In this document: piece by piece, positions 1 through 6,911 of the stretch
How the letters are laid out: each line of letters opens with the position of its first letter
How positions within the stretch are numbered: the stretch's first letter is position 1
Translations under genes and position numbers: made by a program
Notes under the pieces: generated by a model
Told to the model about the DNA's origin: nothing
The model's input: the letters and a program-made list of their open reading frames with translations, nothing else
Database searches by the model: none
DNA from: JANNHK01 sp034408875
GTDB taxonomy: Bacteria > Actinomycetota > Acidimicrobiia > IMCC26256 > PALSA-610
DNA length: 14,575 nt
Reading direction: 5' to 3'
Assembly: GCA_034408875.1 (NCBI GenBank)
Contig: JAWXCJ010000332.1
Coordinates: forward strand, 1-14,575

Positions 1-83
1 AACCGGAACGATGTCATGGCGGAGATCAACCTCCAGAACCGGAACGATGTCATGGCGGTTGCAGCGGAACGATGTCCTGGCGG
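1..83. repeat. Three short direct repeats at the left edge
   Basis: A 22-bp unit occupies 1-22 and recurs exactly at 37-58. A shorter third copy lies at 65-83 and matches 18 of 19 bases, with C for A at position 77. The common core is GGAACGATGTCATGGCGG. The spacing between copies is 36 and then 25 bp, so this is not a regular array, and copy 1 begins at the window edge, so the block may continue to the left. It ends 14 bp before the stop codon of the leftward GT4 gene. I infer that it could be a subterminal repeat block of an insertion sequence, because some actinobacterial IS ends carry repeated motifs of this kind. No transposase is visible to confirm that. Confidence 0.6.
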
Positions 84-96
84 TCGTCACCTACGG

Positions 97-1188
97 TCAG
101 GCGGGCCCGACGACCCCGCGCACAGCCGCGACGAGCCGCTCCCGGGAACTTGCCAGGTCGAAGTCGGCGAGCCGCGCGGTACCCGCCGCGGTGAGGGCGG
201 CGCGCAGCCCGGCGTCGCCGATCACACGCGCCGCGGCCGCGGCGACTGTGAGCGGATCCTTCACGGGGAGGCACAGGCCGCCGGTGCCGAGGGTTTCGGG
301 TACGGCCGCGGCCGCGTAGGCGACAATCGGTACGCGGTGGTGCATGGCTTCGAGGAGCGGCACGCAGAACCCTTCGTGCTCGCTACAAATGACGAACAGG
401 TCGGCCGCTTCGTAGTACGCGTGCTTGGCCTCCTCACTCACCGCACCCGTGATTTCCACGGCGTCGTCGAGTTCGAGCGCGGTGACGAACTTCTCGAGCG
501 CCGTCACGTACGCGTGTGACGACGTACCGCCCACGAGGTGGAGTCGAGCCTGTGGGTCGCGGTGTTCGCGGTACGCGGCGAATGCCTTCACGAGATCGTG
601 CTGCGCCTTGTTGGGCGAGATACGTCCGACGAACAACCAGTCGGCACCGCCGCGGTTCTTCGCCGCGCGTAGACGGTCGAGGAGGGCCGGGTCGGGCTCC
701 GTCGCGCCCAGAGACGAGGTGTCGAACAAGATCGGAACGACGGCTACGCGTTCGTAGTCGAGTTCATGGAGCTCGCGAGCGTTGTAGGCCGAGTCGGCCA
801 AACCGAGTTCGGCGCGCACGGCAAGCTTCGCCAGTTGTCGGCGGCCGACTGCCAGTTGGCCGGCAACGTAGGGCTCCCACCGGGCGAAGAACGACGAGGG
901 CGTGATGTTGTGGTAGTCGACGATCACGGGCTCGCGCCTTCCGAGCACGAAATCCGCGACCGGCGAACCGATTGACGAGTGGTACACAAGCCACGTCGCT
1001 TCGCCTGGGCGACCACCTTCGAAGGAGCGGAAAGGGAGTGCGAGCTTCTTGTACGCATCCTTGGCTTCGAAGGCGTAGATCTCCGACGAGTAGCCGGCGT
1101 CGCGCAGCGCATCGCGCACCGCGAGATAGTGGCCGCCCACGGCGTCGCGCGGCGCGAGGGTGGGTACGAATTGGTGGACCGAGGTCAC
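97..1188 (-). CDS. GT4-family glycosyltransferase (GT4-A)
   Basis: This 363-residue protein is a retaining GT-B glycosyltransferase that should move a sugar from a nucleotide donor onto a growing glycan at the cytoplasmic face. The C-terminal donor domain shows VGRISPNK at 187-194 and the GT4 E-x7-E pair at E272 and E280 (EGFCVPLLE), followed by VPETLGTGGL. The N-terminal acceptor domain carries HSSIG near 70 and DYHNI near 91. The GTG start at 1188 overlaps the stop of the upstream methyltransferase-like gene by 4 nt (GTGA), which argues for translational coupling. It is a paralog of GT4-B at 3486-4565: both begin MT(S/A)VHQ and share SE(I/M)YAF, YHSSIG and VPETLG. The transferred sugar cannot be read from the sequence. 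It is the last gene of the leftward pair and ends close to the left-edge repeats. Confidence 0.9.
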   Translation of the reverse strand: MTSVHQFVPTLAPRDAVGGHYLAVRDALRDAGYSSEIYAFEAKDAYKKLALPFRSFEGGRPGEATWLVYHSSIGSPVADFVLGRREPVIVDYHNITPSSFFARWEPYVAGQLAVGRRQLAKLAVRAELGLADSAYNARELHELDYERVAVVPILFDTSSLGATEPDPALLDRLRAAKNRGGADWLFVGRISPNKAQHDLVKAFAAYREHRDPQARLHLVGGTSSHAYVTALEKFVTALELDDAVEITGAVSEEAKHAYYEAADLFVICSEHEGFCVPLLEAMHHRVPIVAYAAAAVPETLGTGGLCLPVKDPLTVAAAAARVIGDAGLRAALTAAGTARLADFDLASSRERLVAAVRGVVGPA

Positions 1189-2231
1189 GCGCGGGTGAGG
1201 CGCCCGGCGACGACGTACGCGTCGGGACCGAACAGCTCAGCGGAAATGCGTGCGAGGGCGTGGTTGAGGGTCGAGGCGTCGGGGTGCGTGGCGGGCAACT
1301 CTGTGATCGGAGCATTCGTGGCGAATTGCTCGCTTGTCACTACTTCGAACCCGCGGGCGGTAAAGAGGTCGGTCCACGTTGCCGCGTGCAGCGGCCGGCC
1401 CGGCGCGAGATCGGCTTCGATCTCGGTTCGGCCTCGGCCCCAACCGGCCGGCGACAAGCTAGCGATGACGAGCCGCCCGCCGGGTGCCAGCCGCGCGGTT
1501 GCGAGGTCGACGAGGTCGAGCACTTCGCCGACCGGGAGCCGCTCGACACAACCGCGCAGTACGACGGCTTCGAGTTCGCCCGGCGCAACGGAGCGGAGGT
1601 GGCCGACGGCGTCGTCGATGCGCACCTCGAGGCCGGTAGCGATGGCGCCGTCGGCGAGGTCGAAGCGAGGTTCGACGCCGTACGCATCGAGTCCGGCGTG
1701 AACGACGGCGCGCAGCAACGCGCCGTCGCCTGCTTCACATACGGCGACACGGCCCCGGCACGCGTCGAGCGCCCGCACGACGGCATCGTTCCACGTTGCG
1801 TCGTCGCGAGCGGTCGGTACCCGAGCGCTCTCGACGCGGGCACGTTCCGAATGGCCGGCGGACCGCTCGATCTGGTCGACCCGCATACCTAGGAGGCGTA
1901 CCGCGTGGGTGATTGCGGCGCCGAGAGCGCTGACCTGCTGCACGATGAACGCGTGGTACCACCCGATCAACTTGGCGACGACCCGCTTGAAAAGCCCGAT
2001 GCCGGGCTTGTTCGATGCAACGGGGATGACGAGGTCGATGGCCACTGCTTCTTCGGCGCGTTCGACCGCGGCGTCGAAGTCGTCGCTCGCTTCCGGCGGC
2101 GAGAAGCGGGCGAACAGCTCGTCGAGCTTGCTGTCGAACCCGGGCGGGTACTCACCCGTCGCCCGGCGCGCTCGGACCTCGGCCTCTATCTCACGGCGAA
2201 CGTTCTGGAGGTCGACGACAGGCTCGGACAC
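1185..2231 (-). CDS. Methyltransferase-like protein with a divergent SAM site (MT-C)
   Basis: This 348-residue protein is a member of the same family as the products of 2308-3489 and 5793-6911. The N-terminal third is helical and charged (RREIEAEVRARRATGEYP near 12-29), followed by an amphipathic stretch at about 79-114 with KR, WY and QQ. That pattern is familiar from methyltransferases of O-antigen loci. The Rossmann part has CEAGDGALL at 165-173 in place of a classical DxGxGxG loop, GVEP at 185-188, and APGGRLVIASLSP at 249-261. SAM binding is therefore possible but doubtful. I chose the GTG at 2231 because the family similarity starts there and a -10-like box lies just upstream; reading further upstream would run into the divergent gene. 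Its stop overlaps the GT4-A start. The methyl acceptor is unknown, and a non-catalytic role is an alternative. Confidence 0.78.
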   Translation of the reverse strand: MSEPVVDLQNVRREIEAEVRARRATGEYPPGFDSKLDELFARFSPPEASDDFDAAVERAEEAVAIDLVIPVASNKPGIGLFKRVVAKLIGWYHAFIVQQVSALGAAITHAVRLLGMRVDQIERSAGHSERARVESARVPTARDDATWNDAVVRALDACRGRVAVCEAGDGALLRAVVHAGLDAYGVEPRFDLADGAIATGLEVRIDDAVGHLRSVAPGELEAVVLRGCVERLPVGEVLDLVDLATARLAPGGRLVIASLSPAGWGRGRTEIEADLAPGRPLHAATWTDLFTARGFEVVTSEQFATNAPITELPATHPDASTLNHALARISAELFGPDAYVVAGRLTRA

Positions 2232-2241
2232 GGCGGCGAGG

Positions 2242-2247
2242 AGGCTA
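2242..2247 (-). promoter_or_regulatory. Putative -10 box for the leftward MT-C/GT4-A pair
   Basis: The minus strand reads TAGCCT, ending 10 nt before the GTG start at 2231. With a start point 7-10 nt downstream, the mRNA would be leaderless or nearly so. No clear -35 is seen 16-18 bp upstream. The box lies in the 76-bp divergent region 2232-2307. Confidence 0.4.
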
Positions 2248-2293
2248 CCGTGCCGGCGGGCCCGAGGCTCGATCTCCGATTGTGGCGCCCAGG

Positions 2294-2299
2294 TAACAT
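2294..2299 (+). promoter_or_regulatory. Putative -10 box for the rightward glycan operon
   Basis: TAACAT is followed by 8 nt and then the ATG at 2308, which fits a leaderless transcript. There is no Shine-Dalgarno sequence before this ATG. A good -35 is not visible. With the box at 2242-2247 it would form a bidirectional promoter region serving both methyltransferase-GT4 pairs. Confidence 0.45.
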
Positions 2300-2307
2300 C
2301 ACCCGCT

Positions 2308-3489
2308 ATGACTGAGGCCTCCGAGGGCGGCGACGGGCGCATCGTCACCGAGTTGAAACGACTGCTCGCGGAGCACCAAGCGTCGGGTTTGTATCCCTCC
2401 GGCATGGAGGGGGAGTTGGTAGCGCACGTCAACCGCCTGGCGCTCGGACCCTCGCGAGACCTGACCGATTCGATCGGCCGTTTCGAGAGCAGCGTTCGGG
2501 ACGTTGCCACGGTCGACTTCAGTCTCGAACGCATCGCGCCGGGATCCACCATTCCCGGCGGAGCCGCGATGCATCGCGCGGTAGGTCGGCTCGTGGCCCG
2601 GTACATCGAAGGTGTGATGATCCAACTCATCGAGCAGCGGCAGTTGCTCGTGGCCGCGCTCGAGCCCGTTTCCGATGTGCTGCGAAATGTCGTCGAACAA
2701 GTCGGATCCCAGCGCCAATCTGACTTCGAATCGCTCACCGCCGAGCTGACGTCACGTATCGACGACCTCACGTTGTCAGTCGATCAGTTGCGCCGCGCGA
2801 CGCCGGGCATGCCCGTCGAATTGGGGCCCGACGGCGAAAAGTTCGTGGAGCGGTTCCGGGGGAAAGCGCGCGACATTCGCGAGCACTATCGCAGCGTCGC
2901 CGTACAGCTCGTTTCGGACGGACCCGTCCTCGACATCGGCTTTGGGCGCGGCGAGTTCCTCGACCTTCTCGCATCAATGGGTGTCGACGCCTTTGGAGTC
3001 GAGCCCGACGAGCAGCTCGTCGAGCGCGCCCGAGCCCGGGGCCTTCACGTCGAGTGCGGTGGTGGTCTCGAGTGGCTGCACGCGTGTGAAGACGATTCGT
3101 TGGGCGCGGTCACGCTGTTCCAGGTCATCGAGCACTTGCCCGCCGGTGACTCGGTCGAGCTGATACGAACCGCGGCGCGCAAGATTCGGCACGGCGGAAA
3201 GCTCATGATCGAGACGGTCAATCCACTTTCGCTGTATGCCTTTGCGCACGCCTTCTACACGGACCCGACGCACACCCGGCTCGTCCATCCCGAGTTCCTC
3301 GAGTTCATGGTCGAGGCATCTGGGTTCGCCCAATCGCACATCGAATGGCGCTCACCGCCGCCGCCGAAAGACGTGCTCGAAGCCGTGCCCGGCCGCGATG
3401 CAGTCGCCAAGGCAATCAACGAGAACGTGTCGCGAATCAACCGGTTGCTCTTCGCACCCCAGGACTACCTACTCGTCGCGGTGCGATGA
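2308..3489 (+). CDS. Class I SAM-dependent methyltransferase with helical N-terminal domain (MT-A)
   Basis: The protein has 393 residues. Its C-terminal half is an intact class I methyltransferase: motif I VLDIGFGRGE at 207-216, the acidic ribose-binding site FGVEPDE at 229-235, FQVIEHLP at 271-278 and GGKLMIETVNP at 296-306. It probably methylates a sugar of the glycan made by its neighbours. The N-terminal 200 residues are not part of the catalytic fold: an opening helix, an amphipathic stretch near 86-120, and a likely coiled coil near 125-163. The ATG at 2308 is chosen because the shared family N-terminus begins there and a -10 box lies 8 nt upstream; an open frame continues upstream to about 1909 but it lies over the divergent gene. 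The stop overlaps the next start (ATGA). Of the three paralogs this is the only one with a complete SAM site. The substrate is unknown. Confidence 0.88.
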   Translation: MTEASEGGDGRIVTELKRLLAEHQASGLYPSGMEGELVAHVNRLALGPSRDLTDSIGRFESSVRDVATVDFSLERIAPGSTIPGGAAMHRAVGRLVARYIEGVMIQLIEQRQLLVAALEPVSDVLRNVVEQVGSQRQSDFESLTAELTSRIDDLTLSVDQLRRATPGMPVELGPDGEKFVERFRGKARDIREHYRSVAVQLVSDGPVLDIGFGRGEFLDLLASMGVDAFGVEPDEQLVERARARGLHVECGGGLEWLHACEDDSLGAVTLFQVIEHLPAGDSVELIRTAARKIRHGGKLMIETVNPLSLYAFAHAFYTDPTHTRLVHPEFLEFMVEASGFAQSHIEWRSPPPPKDVLEAVPGRDAVAKAINENVSRINRLLFAPQDYLLVAVR

Positions 3490-4565
3490 CAGCAGTTCAC
3501 CAACTTCTCGTCGGGGCGTCACCAGGCGACGCCGTAACCGAATTTGCGTTGGCGATTCGCAAAGGCCTGCGCGCGGCCCACGGCCGGTCGGAGATGTACG
3601 CGTTCCACCGCGATCCGGTGCTTCATACCGACGTACTGCCGGCCGATCACGAGAGCATTGGCGATCATTCCGTCGACGACATTCTCATCTACCACTCCTC
3701 GATCGGACAGCCCGAAACGGTGCAGGTACTCGACGCGTGGCGCGGCCGCATCGTCATGTACTTCCACAACATTGTTCCGTTCGAATACTTCTATCCTTAC
3801 GATCCGTACTGGGCCTCGCTGCTCGCACTGGGACGAATGGAGGTAACGGTGCTGCGCGATCGGGCCGTACTCACTGTTGCCAACAGCGAGTACTCGGCCG
3901 ACGATCTGCGCGCCGTCGGCTACGACGACATCCACATCATCCCGCCGGTTTCGAGTCTGTACCGGCTGCGCGACGCGGTGCCGACACCGTCGACGCTCGT
4001 TCACCTCGAAGAGCACATGACGTACCCGATGATCTTGTATGTCGGCCAGTTGCTGCCGCAGAAGCGGGTCGACATGCTCATCGACGCGCTGCACATCTCG
4101 CGCACATACCTCGGCCTACGGCCGACTCTGATGCTCGCCGGTCCCGGTCGACTCGGCCGATTCGAATCGCTGCTGAAGAACAAGGTCCGCGAGCTCGCGC
4201 TGCCCGGAGTGCACTTTACCGGTCACAAGAACGCCGAAGACCTTGCCGCATTGTTCCGTCACGCGACGTTCCTAGTTACCGCGAGCGACTGGGAGAGCTA
4301 TTGCGTCCCGTTGGTCGAGGCCATGTCGCTGGGGGTTCCCATCATTGCCCGCGCGACGACAGTGGTGCCCGAAACGCTGGGCGGCGCCGGACTGCAACTC
4401 CCGGCCGACTCGGGCGCGGCGCTGATGGCCGAGGCCTTCGCTCGCGTCGCGAACGACGACGAGTTGCGCCTGAGCCTGGCGGAGTCGTCAACCGCGCGGT
4501 TCGCCGAACTCGAGAAGCTCGACCCCGTCGGCGACTTCATTGCCGCGATCGGAAGTGTTCAATGA
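3486..4565 (+). CDS. GT4-family glycosyltransferase (GT4-B)
   Basis: This 359-residue GT-B enzyme has the donor-site markers YVGQLLPQKR at 185-194 and E-x7-E at E270 and E278 (ESYCVPLVE), followed by VPETLGGAGL. The acceptor domain carries IYHSSIG at 68-74 and FHNIVPFEYF at 93-102. It should add one sugar to a lipid-linked or protein-linked glycan in the cytoplasm; neither donor nor linkage can be read from the sequence. The ATG at 3486 overlaps the stop of MT-A by 4 nt. Longer in-frame starts exist, but they fall inside the methyltransferase gene and add sequence unlike the family. It is a clear relative of GT4-A at 97-1188, which also follows a methyltransferase-like gene with a 4-nt overlap. 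Its own stop overlaps the start of GT4-C. Confidence 0.92.
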   Translation: MTAVHQLLVGASPGDAVTEFALAIRKGLRAAHGRSEMYAFHRDPVLHTDVLPADHESIGDHSVDDILIYHSSIGQPETVQVLDAWRGRIVMYFHNIVPFEYFYPYDPYWASLLALGRMEVTVLRDRAVLTVANSEYSADDLRAVGYDDIHIIPPVSSLYRLRDAVPTPSTLVHLEEHMTYPMILYVGQLLPQKRVDMLIDALHISRTYLGLRPTLMLAGPGRLGRFESLLKNKVRELALPGVHFTGHKNAEDLAALFRHATFLVTASDWESYCVPLVEAMSLGVPIIARATTVVPETLGGAGLQLPADSGAALMAEAFARVANDDELRLSLAESSTARFAELEKLDPVGDFIAAIGSVQ

Positions 4566-5782
4566 AGCTTGCGTTCGTTGTGCAGCGCTACGGCCTCGAA
4601 GTGGCCGGTGGAGCCGAACGTCATTGCCGCGAGTTTGCCGAGCGCCTCGTTGAGCGTGGGCACGAAGTCACGGTCCTCACCAACTGCGCGCGGAGCTACG
4701 TCGATTGGTCCGACGACTACGAACCCGGCGACTCGGTCGTCAACGGCGTCACCGTCCGGAGGCTGCGGGTTGTCCGCCCGCGCGACGCTGTCGTGTTCGA
4801 CGACCTGAACGCGCGCGTCGCATGGGGCCGCCCGCCGGTCGCGTCGTTCATTCAGCGGGAATGGATGCGTCAGCAAGGGCCCGAGATGGACGGCTATGAA
4901 GGCGCGCTGCTCGACCTCGCGCGTTCGCACGATGTCGTCATCTTCTTCACGTACCTCTACTCGACGACGTTCACCGGGCTGCTGCTGCTGGCGGGCCGCG
5001 TTCCGACGGTGCTGCATCCGACGCTGCACGACGAGGCTCCGGCGTACGCATCGATCTACCGCCAGATGTTCCGAATGCCGACGCTGTTTGCGTTGTCGAC
5101 ACCCGAAGAAGTCGAACTGGTCGAACGGATTTACGGCGTGCGACCCCGACACCGCGTCATCGGTGTCGGTGTCGACCTCGCCATCGAAGGCCAGCCCGAT
5201 CGATTCCGGAAGCAGTACGCGCTCACGACGGAGCCGTATCTTTTGTACGTCGGTCGGCTCGATCCCGGGAAGGGCTCGGACGAGTTGTTCGACTTCTTCG
5301 CGGCTTACAAGATCCGCCGGCCCGGCCCGCTCAAGCTCGTCGTACTCGGCGACCCCATCAAGGCGTTGCCCGCCCATCCAGACGTCATCGTCACCGGTTT
5401 CGTCGATGACGAGGTGCGTAACGACGCGCTGCTCGGAGCTCAGGCGTTTGTGCAGCCCTCGTACTTCGAGTCATTCTCGATGGTGGTGTCCGAAGCGCTT
5501 TCGGCCGGGCTACCCGTGTTGGTGCAGGCACACTGCGAGGTGCTGGCCGGTCACGTCGCGCGCAGCGGCGCCGGCTTCGCATACCGCGGGTACGCCGAGT
5601 TCGAGACTGCAGTCGACATCTTGCTTGCGCATCCCGAGCTTGTCGCCGAGTTCGGGCGGCGAGGTCGCGCGTATGTCGAGCGCGAGTACGCGTGGGAGAC
5701 CGTGATGGATCGCTACGAGAGCGCACTGTCCGAAGCGTTCGATCTCGGTGCCGAGATCAACGTCGAATCGGCGGTTAGGTAG
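4562..5782 (+). CDS. GT4-family glycosyltransferase (GT4-C)
   Basis: This 406-residue GT-B glycosyltransferase opens with the typical acceptor-domain start MKLAFVVQRYGLEVAGGAER, where GGAER at 16-20 is the usual first glycine loop. The donor domain shows YVGRLDPGKG at 229-238, VTGFVDD near 277-283 and E-x7-E at E303 and E311 (ESFSMVVSE). It belongs to a different GT4 branch from GT4-A and GT4-B, so it probably makes a different linkage. The ATG overlaps the GT4-B stop (ATGA), and GGAAG at 4551-4555, 6 nt upstream, is one of the few plausible ribosome binding sites in the window. The stop codon TAG at 5780-5782 is also the first half of a putative -10 box for the next gene. The sugar specificity is unknown. 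Confidence 0.93.
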   Translation: MKLAFVVQRYGLEVAGGAERHCREFAERLVERGHEVTVLTNCARSYVDWSDDYEPGDSVVNGVTVRRLRVVRPRDAVVFDDLNARVAWGRPPVASFIQREWMRQQGPEMDGYEGALLDLARSHDVVIFFTYLYSTTFTGLLLLAGRVPTVLHPTLHDEAPAYASIYRQMFRMPTLFALSTPEEVELVERIYGVRPRHRVIGVGVDLAIEGQPDRFRKQYALTTEPYLLYVGRLDPGKGSDELFDFFAAYKIRRPGPLKLVVLGDPIKALPAHPDVIVTGFVDDEVRNDALLGAQAFVQPSYFESFSMVVSEALSAGLPVLVQAHCEVLAGHVARSGAGFAYRGYAEFETAVDILLAHPELVAEFGRRGRAYVEREYAWETVMDRYESALSEAFDLGAEINVESAVR

Positions 5783-5785
5783 CAT
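5780..5785 (+). promoter_or_regulatory. Putative internal -10 box for MT-B
   Basis: TAGCAT shares its first three bases with the GT4-C stop codon and ends 7 nt before the GTG at 5793. This spacing fits a leaderless start. It suggests that MT-B and the acetyltransferase can be transcribed separately from the genes upstream. No good -35 is visible. Confidence 0.4.
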
Positions 5786-5792
5786 CCGCGCC

Positions 5793-6911
5793 GTGTCGAC
5801 GCCGAACGAAAACCTCTCGGTTCCCGATCTGCGCGCCGTAGTCGACCGCCGACGCGACTCCGGCGAGTTGTCGGCCGACATCGAAGACGAACTCGGCGCC
5901 CACTTCCGGTCGCTCACGTCGTTCCGGCCTCAGCCGACGATCGATGCTCTGGCATCGATCGAGCGGGCCGCGCGGGCGTTGGCCGCGTATCACGTCACCG
6001 TCGACGTGCAGTTGGAATCCGATGTACCCGGCGGGAGCGGTGTCCACAGGGCGACGGGCCGGGTGGTGACGCCGCAAATCGACGCACTCATCGAACAAAT
6101 TGACGAACAACGCGACACGCTCGTCGCGAGTCTCGACCAGTTCGTAGCTACCGCGCACGAGGTCCTCAGCGCGCTCGACTCGTTCGAGGCGCGTCGCGAG
6201 GCGTGCGAAGACACATTTGCCCGCGCCCACGCCCGCGTGAATGCTCAAGACGAAGCGATTTACCAGTTGCAGCGTGAGAGCCGGCAGCGAACGATCGATC
6301 TCGGCGCCGACCACGACCGTTTCGTCGAGCGAATGCGCAGTGGCGACGATGTGCTGGCAGAGCACGACGGCGCGATCGCAGACCAGCTCGTCGGCTACGA
6401 CCCCGTGCTGCAAATCGGCGGGCGGCATCAGATGCTCGATGCGTTGACCGCTCGCGGTATCGGAACCGTACGTGTCGAAGCTCCCGACGGACTGGGCGTA
6501 TTGCGCGAGAGCGGCGGTGACGCATTCGGCGCGTTGGTTGTGCTCGGGGCCGTCGAGAAGATGCCGGCAGGGGACGTCGTGGAGCTCGTCAGCCTCGCGG
6601 CCCACAAGATCCGGCCGGGCGGGAAGCTGCTCATCGAGACGCTGAATCCACTTTCGCTCTCCGTGCACTCGCACGACTTGTTCGCGGATCCGCGTCGGCT
6701 TCGATTGGTGCACCCGGAGTTACTCGAGTACCTCGTCGAAAGTTCTGGGTTTGGCGAATGGCGCATCGAGTGGCTGTCGACGGGCGCCGAAGGAAGGGCG
6801 AAGCCGGTACCGGGCGGAGACGCCATGGTCGACACGCTCAACGAGAACTTTGCCCGTGTCGACCGGCTCCTCTTTGCGCCTCGTCAGTACCTTCTGATCG
6901 GCGTGCGTTGA
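5793..6911 (+). CDS. Degenerate methyltransferase-like protein, probable pseudoenzyme (MT-B)
   Basis: This 372-residue protein is a paralog of MT-A. The match is plain at both ends: RRRDSGEL near 19-26, PGGSGVHRATGRVV at 79-92, and a nearly continuous C-terminal match from KIRPGGKLLIETLNPLSL (272-289) through RLVHPELLEYLVESSGF to RLLFAPRQYLL. The catalytic core is eroded. Motif I reads VLQIGGRHQML at 205-215, without the acidic residue and glycine spacing of MT-A. The GVEPD segment has become RVEAPD, about 15 residues after it are missing, and FQVIEHLP has become LGAVEKMP. SAM binding looks unlikely. A coiled coil is likely near 95-165. The GTG at 5793 is chosen because family similarity starts there and a -10 box lies 7 nt upstream. 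The reading frame is undamaged, so it is probably kept for a structural or regulatory role. Confidence 0.85.
   Translation: MSTPNENLSVPDLRAVVDRRRDSGELSADIEDELGAHFRSLTSFRPQPTIDALASIERAARALAAYHVTVDVQLESDVPGGSGVHRATGRVVTPQIDALIEQIDEQRDTLVASLDQFVATAHEVLSALDSFEARREACEDTFARAHARVNAQDEAIYQLQRESRQRTIDLGADHDRFVERMRSGDDVLAEHDGAIADQLVGYDPVLQIGGRHQMLDALTARGIGTVRVEAPDGLGVLRESGGDAFGALVVLGAVEKMPAGDVVELVSLAAHKIRPGGKLLIETLNPLSLSVHSHDLFADPRRLRLVHPELLEYLVESSGFGEWRIEWLSTGAEGRAKPVPGGDAMVDTLNENFARVDRLLFAPRQYLLIGVR

Noticed and set aside
1..83. CRISPR array
   Set aside because: There are only three copies, the gaps of 14 and 6 nt are too short for spacers, and no cas gene is seen.
1909..2307. N-terminal extension of MT-A
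   Set aside because: It lies over the divergent MT-C gene, has no family similarity, and crosses the -10 box before the ATG at 2308.
3236..4561. N-terminal extension of GT4-C by 442 residues
   Set aside because: The extension covers MT-A and GT4-B in another frame and is Arg/Ser-rich. The GT4 fold begins exactly at the ATG at 4562.
5793..6911. MT-B as a pseudogene
   Set aside because: There is no stop or frameshift, the ends of the protein are well conserved with MT-A and it has its own promoter-like box, so loss of catalysis rather than decay fits better.
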